From assembly GCA_937951875.1 (NCBI GenBank), contig CALGAN010000082.1, forward strand, positions 1 through 48,744: a stretch of 48,744 nucleotides of DNA, read 5' to 3'. The position numbers and the translations under genes were made by a program. Shown here piece by piece: positions 15,468-24,376 of the stretch (position 1 is the stretch's first letter; the number at the start of each line of letters is the position of its first letter). The notes below the pieces were generated by a model, which searched no databases, was not told the DNA's origin, and was given only the letters and a program-made list of their open reading frames with translations. The stretch is from an uncultured Alkalilimnicola sp. GTDB taxonomy: Bacteria > Pseudomonadota > Gammaproteobacteria > Nitrococcales > AK92.

Positions 15468-15944
15468 CTAAGCCAGGCCAAGGTGCATGATGACCACGCC
15501 GAGCAGCGCGGCGACGGCGTCGTCGATCATGATGCCGAAACCGCCTTTGACGTAGCGGTCGAGCAGGCCGATCGGCCAGGGTTTGGCGATGTCGAGCGTG
15601 CGGAACACCAGGAAGCCGGCGAGCACGGTGGCCCAGTGCGGCGGCACCGCGGCCATGGTGATGAGCAGGCCGACGATCTCGTCCCAGACGATGGCCGGGT
15701 GGTCATGGACGCCGGCGTCGCGGGCGGTTTTGCCGCACAGGTAGATGCCGACCAGGAACAGCGCGGCGGTGATCAGCAGGTAGTGAGCGAGCGGCAGCTG
15801 CGCCAGCAGCAGGTACAGTGGAATGCCGACCAGGGTGCCGAAGGTGCCGGGCATCCACGGCGCCAAGCCGGCGCCGCCGCCCACGGCCAGGAAATGCACT
15901 GGGTTGACCAGGCTCACGGATATGGGCGCGGGCCGCGCTTTCAT
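15468..15944 (-). CDS. pgpA: Phosphatidylglycerophosphatase A
   Basis: 158 residues, usual for PgpA, which dephosphorylates phosphatidylglycerol phosphate in the inner membrane. Diagnostic parts: GAGLAPWMPGTFGTLVGIPL near residue 25, AIVWDEIVGLLI, LDIAKPWPIGLLD and GFGIMIDDAVAALLG. The ATG at 15944 overlaps the thiL stop as ATGA; an upstream extension in the same frame is thiL shadow. It is probably the last gene of the rib-nus-thi run. Pairing pgpA with thiL is common in gammaproteobacteria. Confidence 0.94.
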   Translation of the reverse strand: MKARPAPISVSLVNPVHFLAVGGGAGLAPWMPGTFGTLVGIPLYLLLAQLPLAHYLLITAALFLVGIYLCGKTARDAGVHDHPAIVWDEIVGLLITMAAVPPHWATVLAGFLVFRTLDIAKPWPIGLLDRYVKGGFGIMIDDAVAALLGVVIMHLGLA

Positions 15945-16912
15945 GCCGGTCCGCTCCGGAAGTGGTCGTAGCCGTGCCCGGGCAGCGGCCGCCGCCGGCC
16001 TTGCGGGTCGGCCAGCCGCAGCCCCGGCTCGGCGTCGATGCGGCCGATGCGGGTCAGCCGCAGTCCCAGGCGCTGACCGATCCGCTCGATGTCCGCTTCG
16101 TGCCGCGGCGGTGCGGTGAAGCACAGCTCGTAGTCGTCGCCGCCGGTGAGCGCCAGCACCAGCGCCTCGGCGTCGCCGCACAGCCGGCGCAGGGTGTCCG
16201 ATAGCGGCAGCTGCGCCGCCTCCAGGGTGGCGCCGACGCTGCTAGCGGCGAGGATGTGGCCGAGATCGGCGGCCAAGCCGTCGGAGACGTCGATCGCCGC
16301 GCTCGCCAGCCCGCGCAGCGCGCGCCCCAGCGCCACCCGCGGCTGCGGGCGGTGCAGCCGCTGGCAGAGCTCAGCGGCGCCTTCCTGCCCGGCACGGCCG
16401 CTCTGCCACAGGCGCAGGCCGGCGGCGGCGTCGCCGAGCGTGCCGCTGACGTAGATCAGATCGCCCGCCCGCGCGCCGCCGCGGCGCAGCGCCTGGTCGG
16501 GCTCGACCCAGCCGGCCAGGGTCAGGCTGATGGTGAGCGGACCGCGCGTGGTGTCGCCGCCGATTACGGCCACGCCGTGCTCCGCCGCCAACGTCGCGAA
16601 ACCTTGGCGGAACCCCTCCAGCCAGGCCGGATCGGGCGCCGGCAGGGTCAGCGCCAGCAGCGCCCAGGCCGGGCGCGCGCCCATCGCCGCCAGATCGCTC
16701 AGGTTCACCGCCAGGATCTTGTGGCCGACCGCGGCCGGCTCGGCGTCCACCGGGAAGTGCACGCCCGCCGTCATGGTATCGACGCACACGCACAGCGCCT
16801 CGGCGGTGCCGACGTCGATCAGGGCGGCGTCGTCGCCGACGCCGAGCAGCACCTCCGGACGGACGGCACCCAGTCCGTCGGTGAGGCGGCGAATCAGCTC
16901 GAACTCCGACAA
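15941..16912 (-). CDS. thiL: Thiamine-monophosphate kinase
   Basis: 323 residues; phosphorylates thiamine monophosphate to the active diphosphate. Metal/ATP-binding motifs characteristic of the ThiL/PurM fold are present: LLGVGDDAALIDV, IGGDTTRGPLTISLT, AAIDVSDGLAADLGHI and LTGGDDYELCF. The gene starts one base after the DUF2889 gene stops and overlaps pgpA by 4 bases, consistent with one operon. Confidence 0.95.
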   Translation of the reverse strand: MSEFELIRRLTDGLGAVRPEVLLGVGDDAALIDVGTAEALCVCVDTMTAGVHFPVDAEPAAVGHKILAVNLSDLAAMGARPAWALLALTLPAPDPAWLEGFRQGFATLAAEHGVAVIGGDTTRGPLTISLTLAGWVEPDQALRRGGARAGDLIYVSGTLGDAAAGLRLWQSGRAGQEGAAELCQRLHRPQPRVALGRALRGLASAAIDVSDGLAADLGHILAASSVGATLEAAQLPLSDTLRRLCGDAEALVLALTGGDDYELCFTAPPRHEADIERIGQRLGLRLTRIGRIDAEPGLRLADPQGRRRPLPGHGYDHFRSGPA

Positions 16913-16913
16913 C

Positions 16914-17462
16914 TCACGGCTCCTTGCGGTGCCAGCGCGAGAACAACGTGGCCACCCCGACGCCCTCGGCGCGCCAGCCGTGGCAGCTGTCGAGCAGCGG
17001 CGGCGGGCGATCGCTGCTCGGATCGGGCGGCCGGCGCAGCGGCATGATGGTCTGGATCGCCACCGTGGCCATGGGCCGCAACAGCTCGGATAGATGGGTG
17101 CAGCCGTCCGGGTTGGGAATGCGCTCCTTGACCCGGTCGATCCAGTTATGGCCGATACGCAGGCCCACCAGCCGCCGGTAGCTGTCGGCGGCGTTCGGGC
17201 AGTCCGGAAACGGCGAGAACTCGGTGCTCGCCGCCACCTCGCGGATGGTCAGCGAGTCGTCCACGGTCAGGCGCAGCCACATCTCGTGCAGGTGGTCGTC
17301 CGGACCGAGCCCGCCGCGAAAGGGGTTGTGGTAGTCGTAGCCGCGCCGGTCGACCAGCCGCGCCTCGATGTCCCACAGCCCATCCTCGCGCTCATAGCCG
17401 TTGAGCTCGATGGTGCGGGTATGGCGATGCTGACGGGCGACGGCGGGCGGTGGCAGCGGCAT
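16914..17462 (-). CDS. DUF2889-family protein
   Basis: 182 residues starting MPLPPPAVARQHRHTRTIEL. The conserved DUF2889 core is visible: HTRTIELNGYEREDGLWDIE, ARLVDRRGYDY, LHEMWLRLTVDDSLTIREV, then CPNAADSYRRLVGLRIGHNW and GCTHLSELLRPMATVAIQT. No enzymatic motif is obvious. The family has no firmly known function; it is often seen near metabolic or degradative genes. Here it sits between nusB (7-base gap) and thiL (1-base gap), an unusual insertion. No clear Shine-Dalgarno sequence precedes the ATG, so it may rely on coupling to nusB. Confidence 0.85.
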   Translation of the reverse strand: MPLPPPAVARQHRHTRTIELNGYEREDGLWDIEARLVDRRGYDYHNPFRGGLGPDDHLHEMWLRLTVDDSLTIREVAASTEFSPFPDCPNAADSYRRLVGLRIGHNWIDRVKERIPNPDGCTHLSELLRPMATVAIQTIMPLRRPPDPSSDRPPPLLDSCHGWRAEGVGVATLFSRWHRKEP

Positions 17463-17469
17463 GGGACGG

Positions 17470-17940
17470 TCAGGGATTGCGGCCGGCAGCGATCTCGGCG
17501 GCGCGCAGCGGCAGCGCCTTGGCGACGCGGTCCAGCACGCCGTTGACATAGCGGTGGCTCTGCTCGGCGCCGAACTGCTTGGCCAGCTCCACCGCTTCGT
17601 TGATCACCACCCGCGCCGGCACGTCCAGACGCTCGTTCAGCTCCAGCGTGCCCATGCGCAGGATCGCCCGCTCCACCGGGTCGAGCTGGTCGACCGTCCG
17701 GTCCAGATACGGGCGGAACTGCGCGTCCAGCTCGTCCACCCGCTTGGGCACGCCGTACAGCAGATCGCGGAACAACTCCACGTCCACTTCCGACATGTCC
17801 ATTTCCTGGGCGAACTGCTCCTCGATGTCACGCAGATCCTGACCGGCCAGCTGCCACTGGTACAGCGCCTGCAACGCGCGCCGCCGAGCGCGCGTGCGCA
17901 GCCTGCCGATCGGATCCTCTCGCCGTTTGCCCCTGCTCAT
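17470..17940 (-). CDS. nusB: Transcription antitermination factor NusB
   Basis: 156 residues, all-helical. Typical parts: ARRRALQALYQWQLAGQDL, LDRTVDQLDPVERAILRMG, VVINEAVELAKQFGAEQSHRY and NGVLDRVAKAL. NusB pairs with NusE (S10) on boxA RNA to prevent premature termination, above all in rRNA operons. The ATG overlaps the ribH stop as ATGA (17937-17940), the normal ribH-nusB arrangement. Confidence 0.96.
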   Translation of the reverse strand: MSRGKRREDPIGRLRTRARRRALQALYQWQLAGQDLRDIEEQFAQEMDMSEVDVELFRDLLYGVPKRVDELDAQFRPYLDRTVDQLDPVERAILRMGTLELNERLDVPARVVINEAVELAKQFGAEQSHRYVNGVLDRVAKALPLRAAEIAAGRNP

Positions 17941-18407
17941 CGCGCCTCAAGCTTACCCAGCAAGCTGACCATCTCGAGCGCGCTCAGCGCCGCCTCGGCC
18001 CCCTTGTTGCCGGCCTTGGTGCCGGCCCGCTCGATGGCTTGCTCGATGTTCTCGACGGTGAGCACGCCGAAAGCCACCGGCAGCTCGTGTTCCATCATCA
18101 CCGCCGCCAGGCCCTTGCTGGCTTCGCCAGCGACGTACTCGAAGTGGGCGGTACCGCCGCGGATCACCGCGCCCAGGGCGATGATGGCGTCGTAGTTACC
18201 GCTCTTGGCCAGCTTCTTGGCCACCAGCGGCAGCTCGTACGCGCCCGGCGCCCACACCACGGTAACGTTCTCGTCCGGCACACCGTGGCGGCGCAGCGTA
18301 TCGAGCGCGCCCTCCAGCAGGCTCTGGGTGATGAAGGCGTTGAAGCGCCCCACCACCAGCGCGTAGCGGCCGTCGCGGTGGGTGAAATCCCCTTCGATGA
18401 TTCTCAT
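17937..18407 (-). CDS. ribH: 6,7-dimethyl-8-ribityllumazine synthase
   Basis: 156 residues from ATG 18407 with AAGGA 7 bases upstream. It condenses the pyrimidine intermediate with dihydroxybutanone phosphate. Signature segments: VVGRFNAFITQSLLEGALDT, VVWAPGAYELPLVAKKLA, ALGAVIRGGTAHFEYV (catalytic His in HFEYV) and PVAFGVLTVENIEQAIERAG. An in-frame upstream ATG (18464) would add 19 residues without homology and is rejected. Confidence 0.96.
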   Translation of the reverse strand: MRIIEGDFTHRDGRYALVVGRFNAFITQSLLEGALDTLRRHGVPDENVTVVWAPGAYELPLVAKKLAKSGNYDAIIALGAVIRGGTAHFEYVAGEASKGLAAVMMEHELPVAFGVLTVENIEQAIERAGTKAGNKGAEAALSALEMVSLLGKLEAR

Positions 18408-18473
18408 TGGCTGATCCTTAATGCAAAGGGCGCCTAGCATTGTGCAGACGCCCGCTTTAGGCAAGAGCGACGT

Positions 18474-19598
18474 TCAGGTCTGCGGCTCGATGTACTCCAC
18501 CGCTTCCATGCCGAAGCCGGACAGGCCGTGCATGCGCTTGGGCGCCGACAGCACCCGCATCTGGCGCACGCCCAGATCGAACAGAATCTGCGCGCCCAGA
18601 CCGTAGGTGCGCAAGTCCTGGCTGCGCTGGCCCCGGCGCCCGAGCTCCTGCTCCTCGACCGTGGTGTTGAGCTGGTAGCCGCGCATGCGGTTGAGGATGT
18701 CCGGCACGTCGTCCTTGCGCCGCAGCACCACCACCACGCCGCTACCGGCCTCGGCCACCTGCTTGAGCGCCGAGCGCAGCGGCCAGCCGCAGTTGGGACC
18801 GACACTGGCCAGCACGTCGGACAGCGTGTTCTGCACGTGCACGCGCACCAGCGCCGGCTCCTGCTCGCTGATCGCGCCCTTGACCAGGGCGAAGTGCAAG
18901 GCGTTCTCGACGCTGTCCTGATAGGCGTAGAGCCGGAAGGTGCCGAACTCGGTGGGGAGCTCGCACTCGGCCACCCGCTCCACCGTGCGCTCGTGGCGGA
19001 TGCGGTAGGCGATGAGATCGGCGATGGTGCCGATCTTCAAATTGTGGGTGCGGGCGAACTCGATCAGATCGTCGCGCCGCGCCATCGAGCCGTCCTCGTT
19101 GAGGATCTCGACGATCACCGCCGCCGGCTCGAAGCCCGCCAGCCGCGCCAGGTCGCAGCCAGCCTCGGTGTGGCCGGCGCGGGTGAGCACGCCGCCGGGC
19201 TGGGCCATCAGCGGGAAGATGTGGCCCGGCTGCACCAGGTCCTCGGGCTTGGCGTGCGGCGCCACCGCCACCTGCACCGTGCGCGCCCGGTCGGCGGCGG
19301 AGATGCCGGTGGTCACCCCGGTCGCCGCTTCGATCGAGACGGTGAAGTTGGTGGCGTGCTTGCTGTCGGTGTCGCCCACCATCAGCGGCAGACGCAATTG
19401 CTCGCAGCGCTGCTTGGTGAGCGTGAGGCAGATCAGTCCGCGGCCGTAGCGCGCCATGAAGTTGATGTCCTCGGGCCGGACCAAGCTGGCCACCATGAGC
19501 AGATCGCCTTCGTTCTCGCGGTCTTCGTCGTCCATGATGATGACCATCTTGCCGGCTCGCAGGTCGGCGATGATCTCTTCGATGCTATTGAGCTGCAT
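18474..19598 (-). CDS. ribBX: RibBX: DHBP synthase with degenerate GTP cyclohydrolase II domain
   Basis: 374 residues. The N-terminal half (1-200) is an intact 3,4-dihydroxy-2-butanone 4-phosphate synthase, with IIMDDEDRENEGD (acidic loop 22-32), DSKHATNFTVSIEA and RAGHTEAGCDLARLAG. The C-terminal half aligns with GTP cyclohydrolase II but has lost key residues: where RibA has HSEC and RCDC, this protein reads HVQN (254-257) and GPNC (267-270), so two of three zinc cysteines and the nearby Arg are gone. It should make only DHBP, as in the known RibBX proteins of gammaproteobacteria. A true RibA should exist elsewhere. Confidence 0.9.
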   Translation of the reverse strand: MQLNSIEEIIADLRAGKMVIIMDDEDRENEGDLLMVASLVRPEDINFMARYGRGLICLTLTKQRCEQLRLPLMVGDTDSKHATNFTVSIEAATGVTTGISAADRARTVQVAVAPHAKPEDLVQPGHIFPLMAQPGGVLTRAGHTEAGCDLARLAGFEPAAVIVEILNEDGSMARRDDLIEFARTHNLKIGTIADLIAYRIRHERTVERVAECELPTEFGTFRLYAYQDSVENALHFALVKGAISEQEPALVRVHVQNTLSDVLASVGPNCGWPLRSALKQVAEAGSGVVVVLRRKDDVPDILNRMRGYQLNTTVEEQELGRRGQRSQDLRTYGLGAQILFDLGVRQMRVLSAPKRMHGLSGFGMEAVEYIEPQT

Positions 19599-19608
19599 GG
19601 ATCTCTAC

Positions 19609-20268
19609 CTAGGGCTTGATGAAGCCGCAGCGCTGAAGGAATTCTTCGGTAACCCCGCTGCCGGATTCGGCCGCCCGTTCGCCGAGCATGAGCCGCTCCA
19701 GGTAGCGGGCGATGAGGTCCGCTTCCAGGTTCACGCGCCGGCCCGGCCGGGCCTCGCCGAGCGTGGTCACGGACAAGGTATGGGGCACGAGGTTGATGTC
19801 GAAAACGGCACCGTCGACGCCGTTCACGGTGAGGCTCACCCCGTCGACGCAAATCGAGCCCTTCTCGGCGATGTAGCGCGCCATTTGGGCCGGCGCCCGG
19901 ATGCGGAAGCGCTCGGAGCGGCCGTCGGGGCGGCGCTCGATGACCTCGCCCACGCCGTCGACGTGGCCGCTGACCAGATGGCCGCCGAGCGGCGTGCTCA
20001 GGGTGAGGGCCTTCTCCAGATTGACGGCGTCGCCCACGTCCAGCGCGCCCAGGGTGGTACGCACCAGCGTTTCGTTGGAGACATCGGCGACGAAGCTGTC
20101 CTGATCGAGCTCCACCGCCGTCAGGCAACAGCCGTTGACGGCGATGCTGTCGCCGATCCGCACGTCCGCCATCGGCAGCCCGCCGGTGGCGATGGTCAGC
20201 CGCATGTCCTCGCCGCGCGGCTCGCGGCGGCGGATGCGGCCGACGGCCTGTACGATTCCGGTAAACAT
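19609..20268 (-). CDS. ribE: Riboflavin synthase alpha chain
   Basis: 219 residues forming the two tandem lumazine-binding domains. The start MFTGIVQAVG is the family hallmark and includes catalytic residues at the extreme N-terminus; ADVSNETLVRTTLG and SGHVDGVGEV belong to the first domain, and GSICVDGVSLTVNGVDG and VNLEADLIARYLERL to the second. It dismutates two ribityllumazines into riboflavin. Also called ribC in some species. It lies 10 bases upstream of ribBX. Confidence 0.95.
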   Translation of the reverse strand: MFTGIVQAVGRIRRREPRGEDMRLTIATGGLPMADVRIGDSIAVNGCCLTAVELDQDSFVADVSNETLVRTTLGALDVGDAVNLEKALTLSTPLGGHLVSGHVDGVGEVIERRPDGRSERFRIRAPAQMARYIAEKGSICVDGVSLTVNGVDGAVFDINLVPHTLSVTTLGEARPGRRVNLEADLIARYLERLMLGERAAESGSGVTEEFLQRCGFIKP

Positions 20269-20279
20269 CCCGACTCCTC

Positions 20280-21398
20280 CTAGCTGGACGCGCCCGGCCG
20301 GGCGACGATGCGCAGATCGTCGCCGACCCGGCGTAGGTCGGTAATAGTCAGCGGCACCCGGTCGGCCATGGTCTCGATACCGGGCAGCCGCAGCAGCGGC
20401 GCGCCGTCGTGTCCCATCAGATGGGGTGCCAAGTAGATCACCAACTCGTCGACCAGTCCGTAACGCAGTACCGTTCCGGCCAGCGTCGGCCCGGCCTCGA
20501 CCAGGACCTCGTTGATCTCCAGCTGCGCCAGCCGGCGCAGCACCGCTTCGACGTCGAGGCTGCCCTCGCGCCGCGGCGCCGTCTCCAGGCGCGCGCCGGC
20601 GGCGGCCAGCGCCGCCGCCCGCTCGACCGCAGCCGCCGGATCGTGGAAGATCATAGCGCCGCCGTCGGCGAGCACCGCCGCGCCGGGCGGCGTCACCAGC
20701 GCCGAGTCCAGCACCACCCGCAGCGGCTGGCCCGGCCAGTGCGCCGGCGGCTCGACATCGCGCACGGTCAACGCTGGGTTATCGGCCAGCACCGTACCGC
20801 TACCGGTGAGGATCGCGCAACTGCGCGCGCGCAGCCGGTGCACGTCGGCGCGCGCCGCAGCGGAGGTGATCCATTTGCTCTCACCGCTGGCCAGCGCCGT
20901 GCGCCCATCCAGGCTGGCGGCGAGCTTGATCCGAACATACGGCAGCCCCTGGGTCATGCGCTTGATGAAACCGGGATTGAGGGCCCGCGCCTGCTCTTCC
21001 AGCAGTCCGGACTCGACCGCGATGCCGGCCTCGCGCAGCCGGTTCAGGCCCTGGCCGGCCACGCGCGGATTGGGATCCCGCATGGCCGCCACCACGCGCG
21101 CCACGCCGGCGGCGATCAGCGCGTCGGCGCAGGGCGGCGTGCGGCCGTGGTGGCTGCAGGGCTCCAGGGTAACGTAGGCGGTGGCGCCGCGCGCGGCCTC
21201 GCCGGCGGCGCGCAACGCCAACGGCTCGGCGTGCGGCTGGCCGGCGCGCAGATGAGCGCCTTCGCCGACGATGCGACCGTCCTTGACCAGCACGCAGCCG
21301 ACGCGCGGATTGGGACGGGTGCTGAACAGCCCCTGCTCGGCCAGCTGCAAGGCGCGCGCCATGAAGCGGTGATCGTCGGCGCTGAAGGAGGGGCTCAT
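20280..21398 (-). CDS. ribD: Bifunctional deaminase/reductase RibD
   Basis: 372 residues from ATG 21398. The N-terminal zinc deaminase has LRAGQPHAEPLALRAAG and TLEPCSHHGRTPPCADALI (zinc His/Cys residues and catalytic Glu). The C-terminal reductase has RIKLAASLDGRTALASGESKWI, AILTGSGTVLADNP and EVLVEAGPTLAGTVL. It carries out the second and third pyrimidine steps of riboflavin synthesis. The start codon lacks a strong Shine-Dalgarno sequence. No FMN riboswitch is seen upstream; the gene follows nrdR after 34 bases. Confidence 0.95.
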   Translation of the reverse strand: MSPSFSADDHRFMARALQLAEQGLFSTRPNPRVGCVLVKDGRIVGEGAHLRAGQPHAEPLALRAAGEAARGATAYVTLEPCSHHGRTPPCADALIAAGVARVVAAMRDPNPRVAGQGLNRLREAGIAVESGLLEEQARALNPGFIKRMTQGLPYVRIKLAASLDGRTALASGESKWITSAAARADVHRLRARSCAILTGSGTVLADNPALTVRDVEPPAHWPGQPLRVVLDSALVTPPGAAVLADGGAMIFHDPAAAVERAAALAAAGARLETAPRREGSLDVEAVLRRLAQLEINEVLVEAGPTLAGTVLRYGLVDELVIYLAPHLMGHDGAPLLRLPGIETMADRVPLTITDLRRVGDDLRIVARPGASS

Positions 21399-21432
21399 GG
21401 CGTACTGCGAACCGGGCGAGCCGACATGGCGT

Positions 21433-21918
21433 TCAGGTATCGGTGCCGGAAGCCGACCTGGAACCGTCCTTGTTCTCAAGGCCCTCGATGACTTCGCGGA
21501 ACGCGCTCACGTCCTGGAAGCTGCGGTATACCGAGGCGAAACGCACGTAGGCGACTTGATCGAGCTCGCGCAGCTCGTTCATTACCCACTCGCCGATGGT
21601 GCGTGAGGGCACCTCACGCTCGCCGCTGGCGCGCAGGCGCTTCTTGATGCGGTTGATGGCCTCCTCGACCGCCTCGGTGGCCACCGGACGCTTCTCCAAC
21701 GCGCGCAACATGCCGGTGCGCAGCTTGCGCTCGTCGAAAGGCTCGCGGTTGCCGCTGGCCTTGACTACCCGCGGCATGACCAGCTCGGCGGTCTCGAAGG
21801 TGGTGAAGCGCTCCCCGCACGCCGTGCACTCGCGGCGACGGCGCACCATGTCGCCGTCGTTGGCGAGCCGCGAGTCGATGACTCGCGTGTCCTGGGTCTG
21901 GCAGAACGGGCAGCGCAT
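21433..21918 (-). CDS. nrdR: Ribonucleotide reductase repressor NrdR
   Basis: 161 residues. An N-terminal zinc ribbon (MRCPFCQTQDTRVIDSR...ECTACGERFTTFE; C3, C6, C31, C34) binds DNA (NrdR boxes), and the following ATP-cone (PRVVKASGNREPFDERKLRTG) senses ATP/dATP. It represses ribonucleotide reductase genes when dATP is high. It lies 9 bases after glyA and upstream of ribD, the standard gammaproteobacterial order. Confidence 0.97.
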   Translation of the reverse strand: MRCPFCQTQDTRVIDSRLANDGDMVRRRRECTACGERFTTFETAELVMPRVVKASGNREPFDERKLRTGMLRALEKRPVATEAVEEAINRIKKRLRASGEREVPSRTIGEWVMNELRELDQVAYVRFASVYRSFQDVSAFREVIEGLENKDGSRSASGTDT

Positions 21919-21927
21919 GCGCGGTCG

Positions 21928-23184
21928 TCAGCCCCCGTAGACCGGGAAGCGGGCGCACAGCTCCTGAACCTGACCGCGCACCCGCTCGATCACCGCCTCG
22001 TTGTCGATGTCGTCGAGCACGTCGCAGATCCAGCCGGCCAGCTGACGAATCTCCGGCTCCTTGAAGCCGCGGGTGGTGACCGCCGGGGTGCCGAGGCGCA
22101 GGCCGGAGGTCACGAACGGCGGCTGCGGATCGTTCGGCACGGAGTTCTTGTTCACCGTGATGTGGGCGCGGCCCAGGGCGGCGTCGGCGGCCTTGCCGGT
22201 GATGCCCTGCTTGATCAGCGACACCAGGAACAGGTGGTTGTCGGTGCCGCCGGACACCACGTCGTAGCCGCGGCTCATGATGACCTCGGCCATGGCGCGG
22301 GCGTTGGCCACCACCTGCTTGGCGTATTCCTTGAACTCCGGCTGCAGCGCCTCCTTGAAGGCCACTGCCTTGGCGGCGATGACGTGCATCAGCGGGCCGC
22401 CCTGGGTGCCGGGGAAGACCAGACTCTGCAGCTTCTTCTCGATCTCCGGGTTGGCCTTAGCCAGGATCAGACCGCCGCGCGGACCGCGCAGGGTCTTGTG
22501 CGTGGTGGTGGTGGTGACGTCGGCGATCTGCACCGGGCTCGGGTACTGCCCGGCCGCCACCAGACCGGCCACGTGCGCCATGTCCACGAACAGATAGGCG
22601 CCGACCGAATCAGCGATGTCGCGGAAGCGCTGCCAGTCCACCACGCGCGAATAGGCGGAGAAGCCGGCGACGATCATCTTCGGCTTGTGCTCGCGGGCCA
22701 GGCGCTCGACCTGGTCGTAGTCGATCTCGCCGGTGGCCGGGTTCAGGCCGTACTGCACCGCGTTGAAGAACTTGCCGGAGAAGTTGACCTTGGCGCCGTG
22801 GGTGAGGTGGCCACCATGATCCAGGCTCATGCCCAGGATGGTGTCGCCCGGCTGCAGCAGCGCGAAGTACACCGCGGCGTTGGCCTGCGAGCCGGAGTGC
22901 GGCTGGACGTTGGCGTAGTCGGCGCCGAACAGCTGCTTGGCGCGGTCGATCGCCAGCTGCTCGGCTACGTCGACGTACTCGCAGCCGCCGTAGTAGCGCT
23001 TGCCGGGGTAGCCCTCGGCGTACTTGTTGGTCAGCACGCTACCCTGCGCTTCGAGCACCCGCGGGCTGGTGTAGTTTTCGGAGGCGATCAGCTCGATGTG
23101 ATCCTCCTGCCGCCGGCGCTCCTGCCGGATGGCTTCGGCGAGCTCGGGGTCGAAGCTGGCGATGGTCATGTCGCTGGAGAACAT
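21928..23184 (-). CDS. glyA: Serine hydroxymethyltransferase
   Basis: 418 residues from ATG 23184 (AGAGGAT upstream), the normal GlyA length. It interconverts serine and glycine with tetrahydrofolate, feeding one-carbon metabolism. PLP-binding Lys230 lies in TTTTTHKTLRGPRGG; other signatures are IELIASENYTSPRVLEAQGS, NKYAEGYPGKRYYGGCEYVD, PHSGSQANAAVYFAL and VDMAHVAGLVAAG. A longer open frame upstream (to 23433) lies over the ABC gene and is not coding. The mRNA leader carries a large hairpin. Confidence 0.97.
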   Translation of the reverse strand: MFSSDMTIASFDPELAEAIRQERRRQEDHIELIASENYTSPRVLEAQGSVLTNKYAEGYPGKRYYGGCEYVDVAEQLAIDRAKQLFGADYANVQPHSGSQANAAVYFALLQPGDTILGMSLDHGGHLTHGAKVNFSGKFFNAVQYGLNPATGEIDYDQVERLAREHKPKMIVAGFSAYSRVVDWQRFRDIADSVGAYLFVDMAHVAGLVAAGQYPSPVQIADVTTTTTHKTLRGPRGGLILAKANPEIEKKLQSLVFPGTQGGPLMHVIAAKAVAFKEALQPEFKEYAKQVVANARAMAEVIMSRGYDVVSGGTDNHLFLVSLIKQGITGKAADAALGRAHITVNKNSVPNDPQPPFVTSGLRLGTPAVTTRGFKEPEIRQLAGWICDVLDDIDNEAVIERVRGQVQELCARFPVYGG

Positions 23185-23205
23185 GGGATATCCTCTTGGA
23201 AAACG

Positions 23206-23245
23206 CTGTCTGGTAAGCGGCGCGGCGCCGACGCTTACCGGACAG
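23206..23245 (-). promoter_or_regulatory. Large hairpin in the glyA leader
   Basis: Arms of 14 bases (23206-23219 and 23232-23245) pair with only one G-T wobble around a GC-rich 12-base interior. It lies downstream of the -10 and ends 22 bases before the glyA ATG, so it would be in the 5' leader RNA. It may be an operator or an RNA control element; it is not the glycine riboswitch fold. Confidence 0.5.
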
Positions 23246-23269
23246 TGTCCGGCCGTGGAAGGGCGGGGA

Positions 23270-24372
<1,103 letters not shown>

Positions 24373-24376
<4 letters not shown>

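Noticed and set aside
21399..21432. FMN riboswitch in front of ribD
   Set aside because: Only 34 bases separate nrdR and ribD, too short, and no RFN-element signature is visible elsewhere in the cluster.
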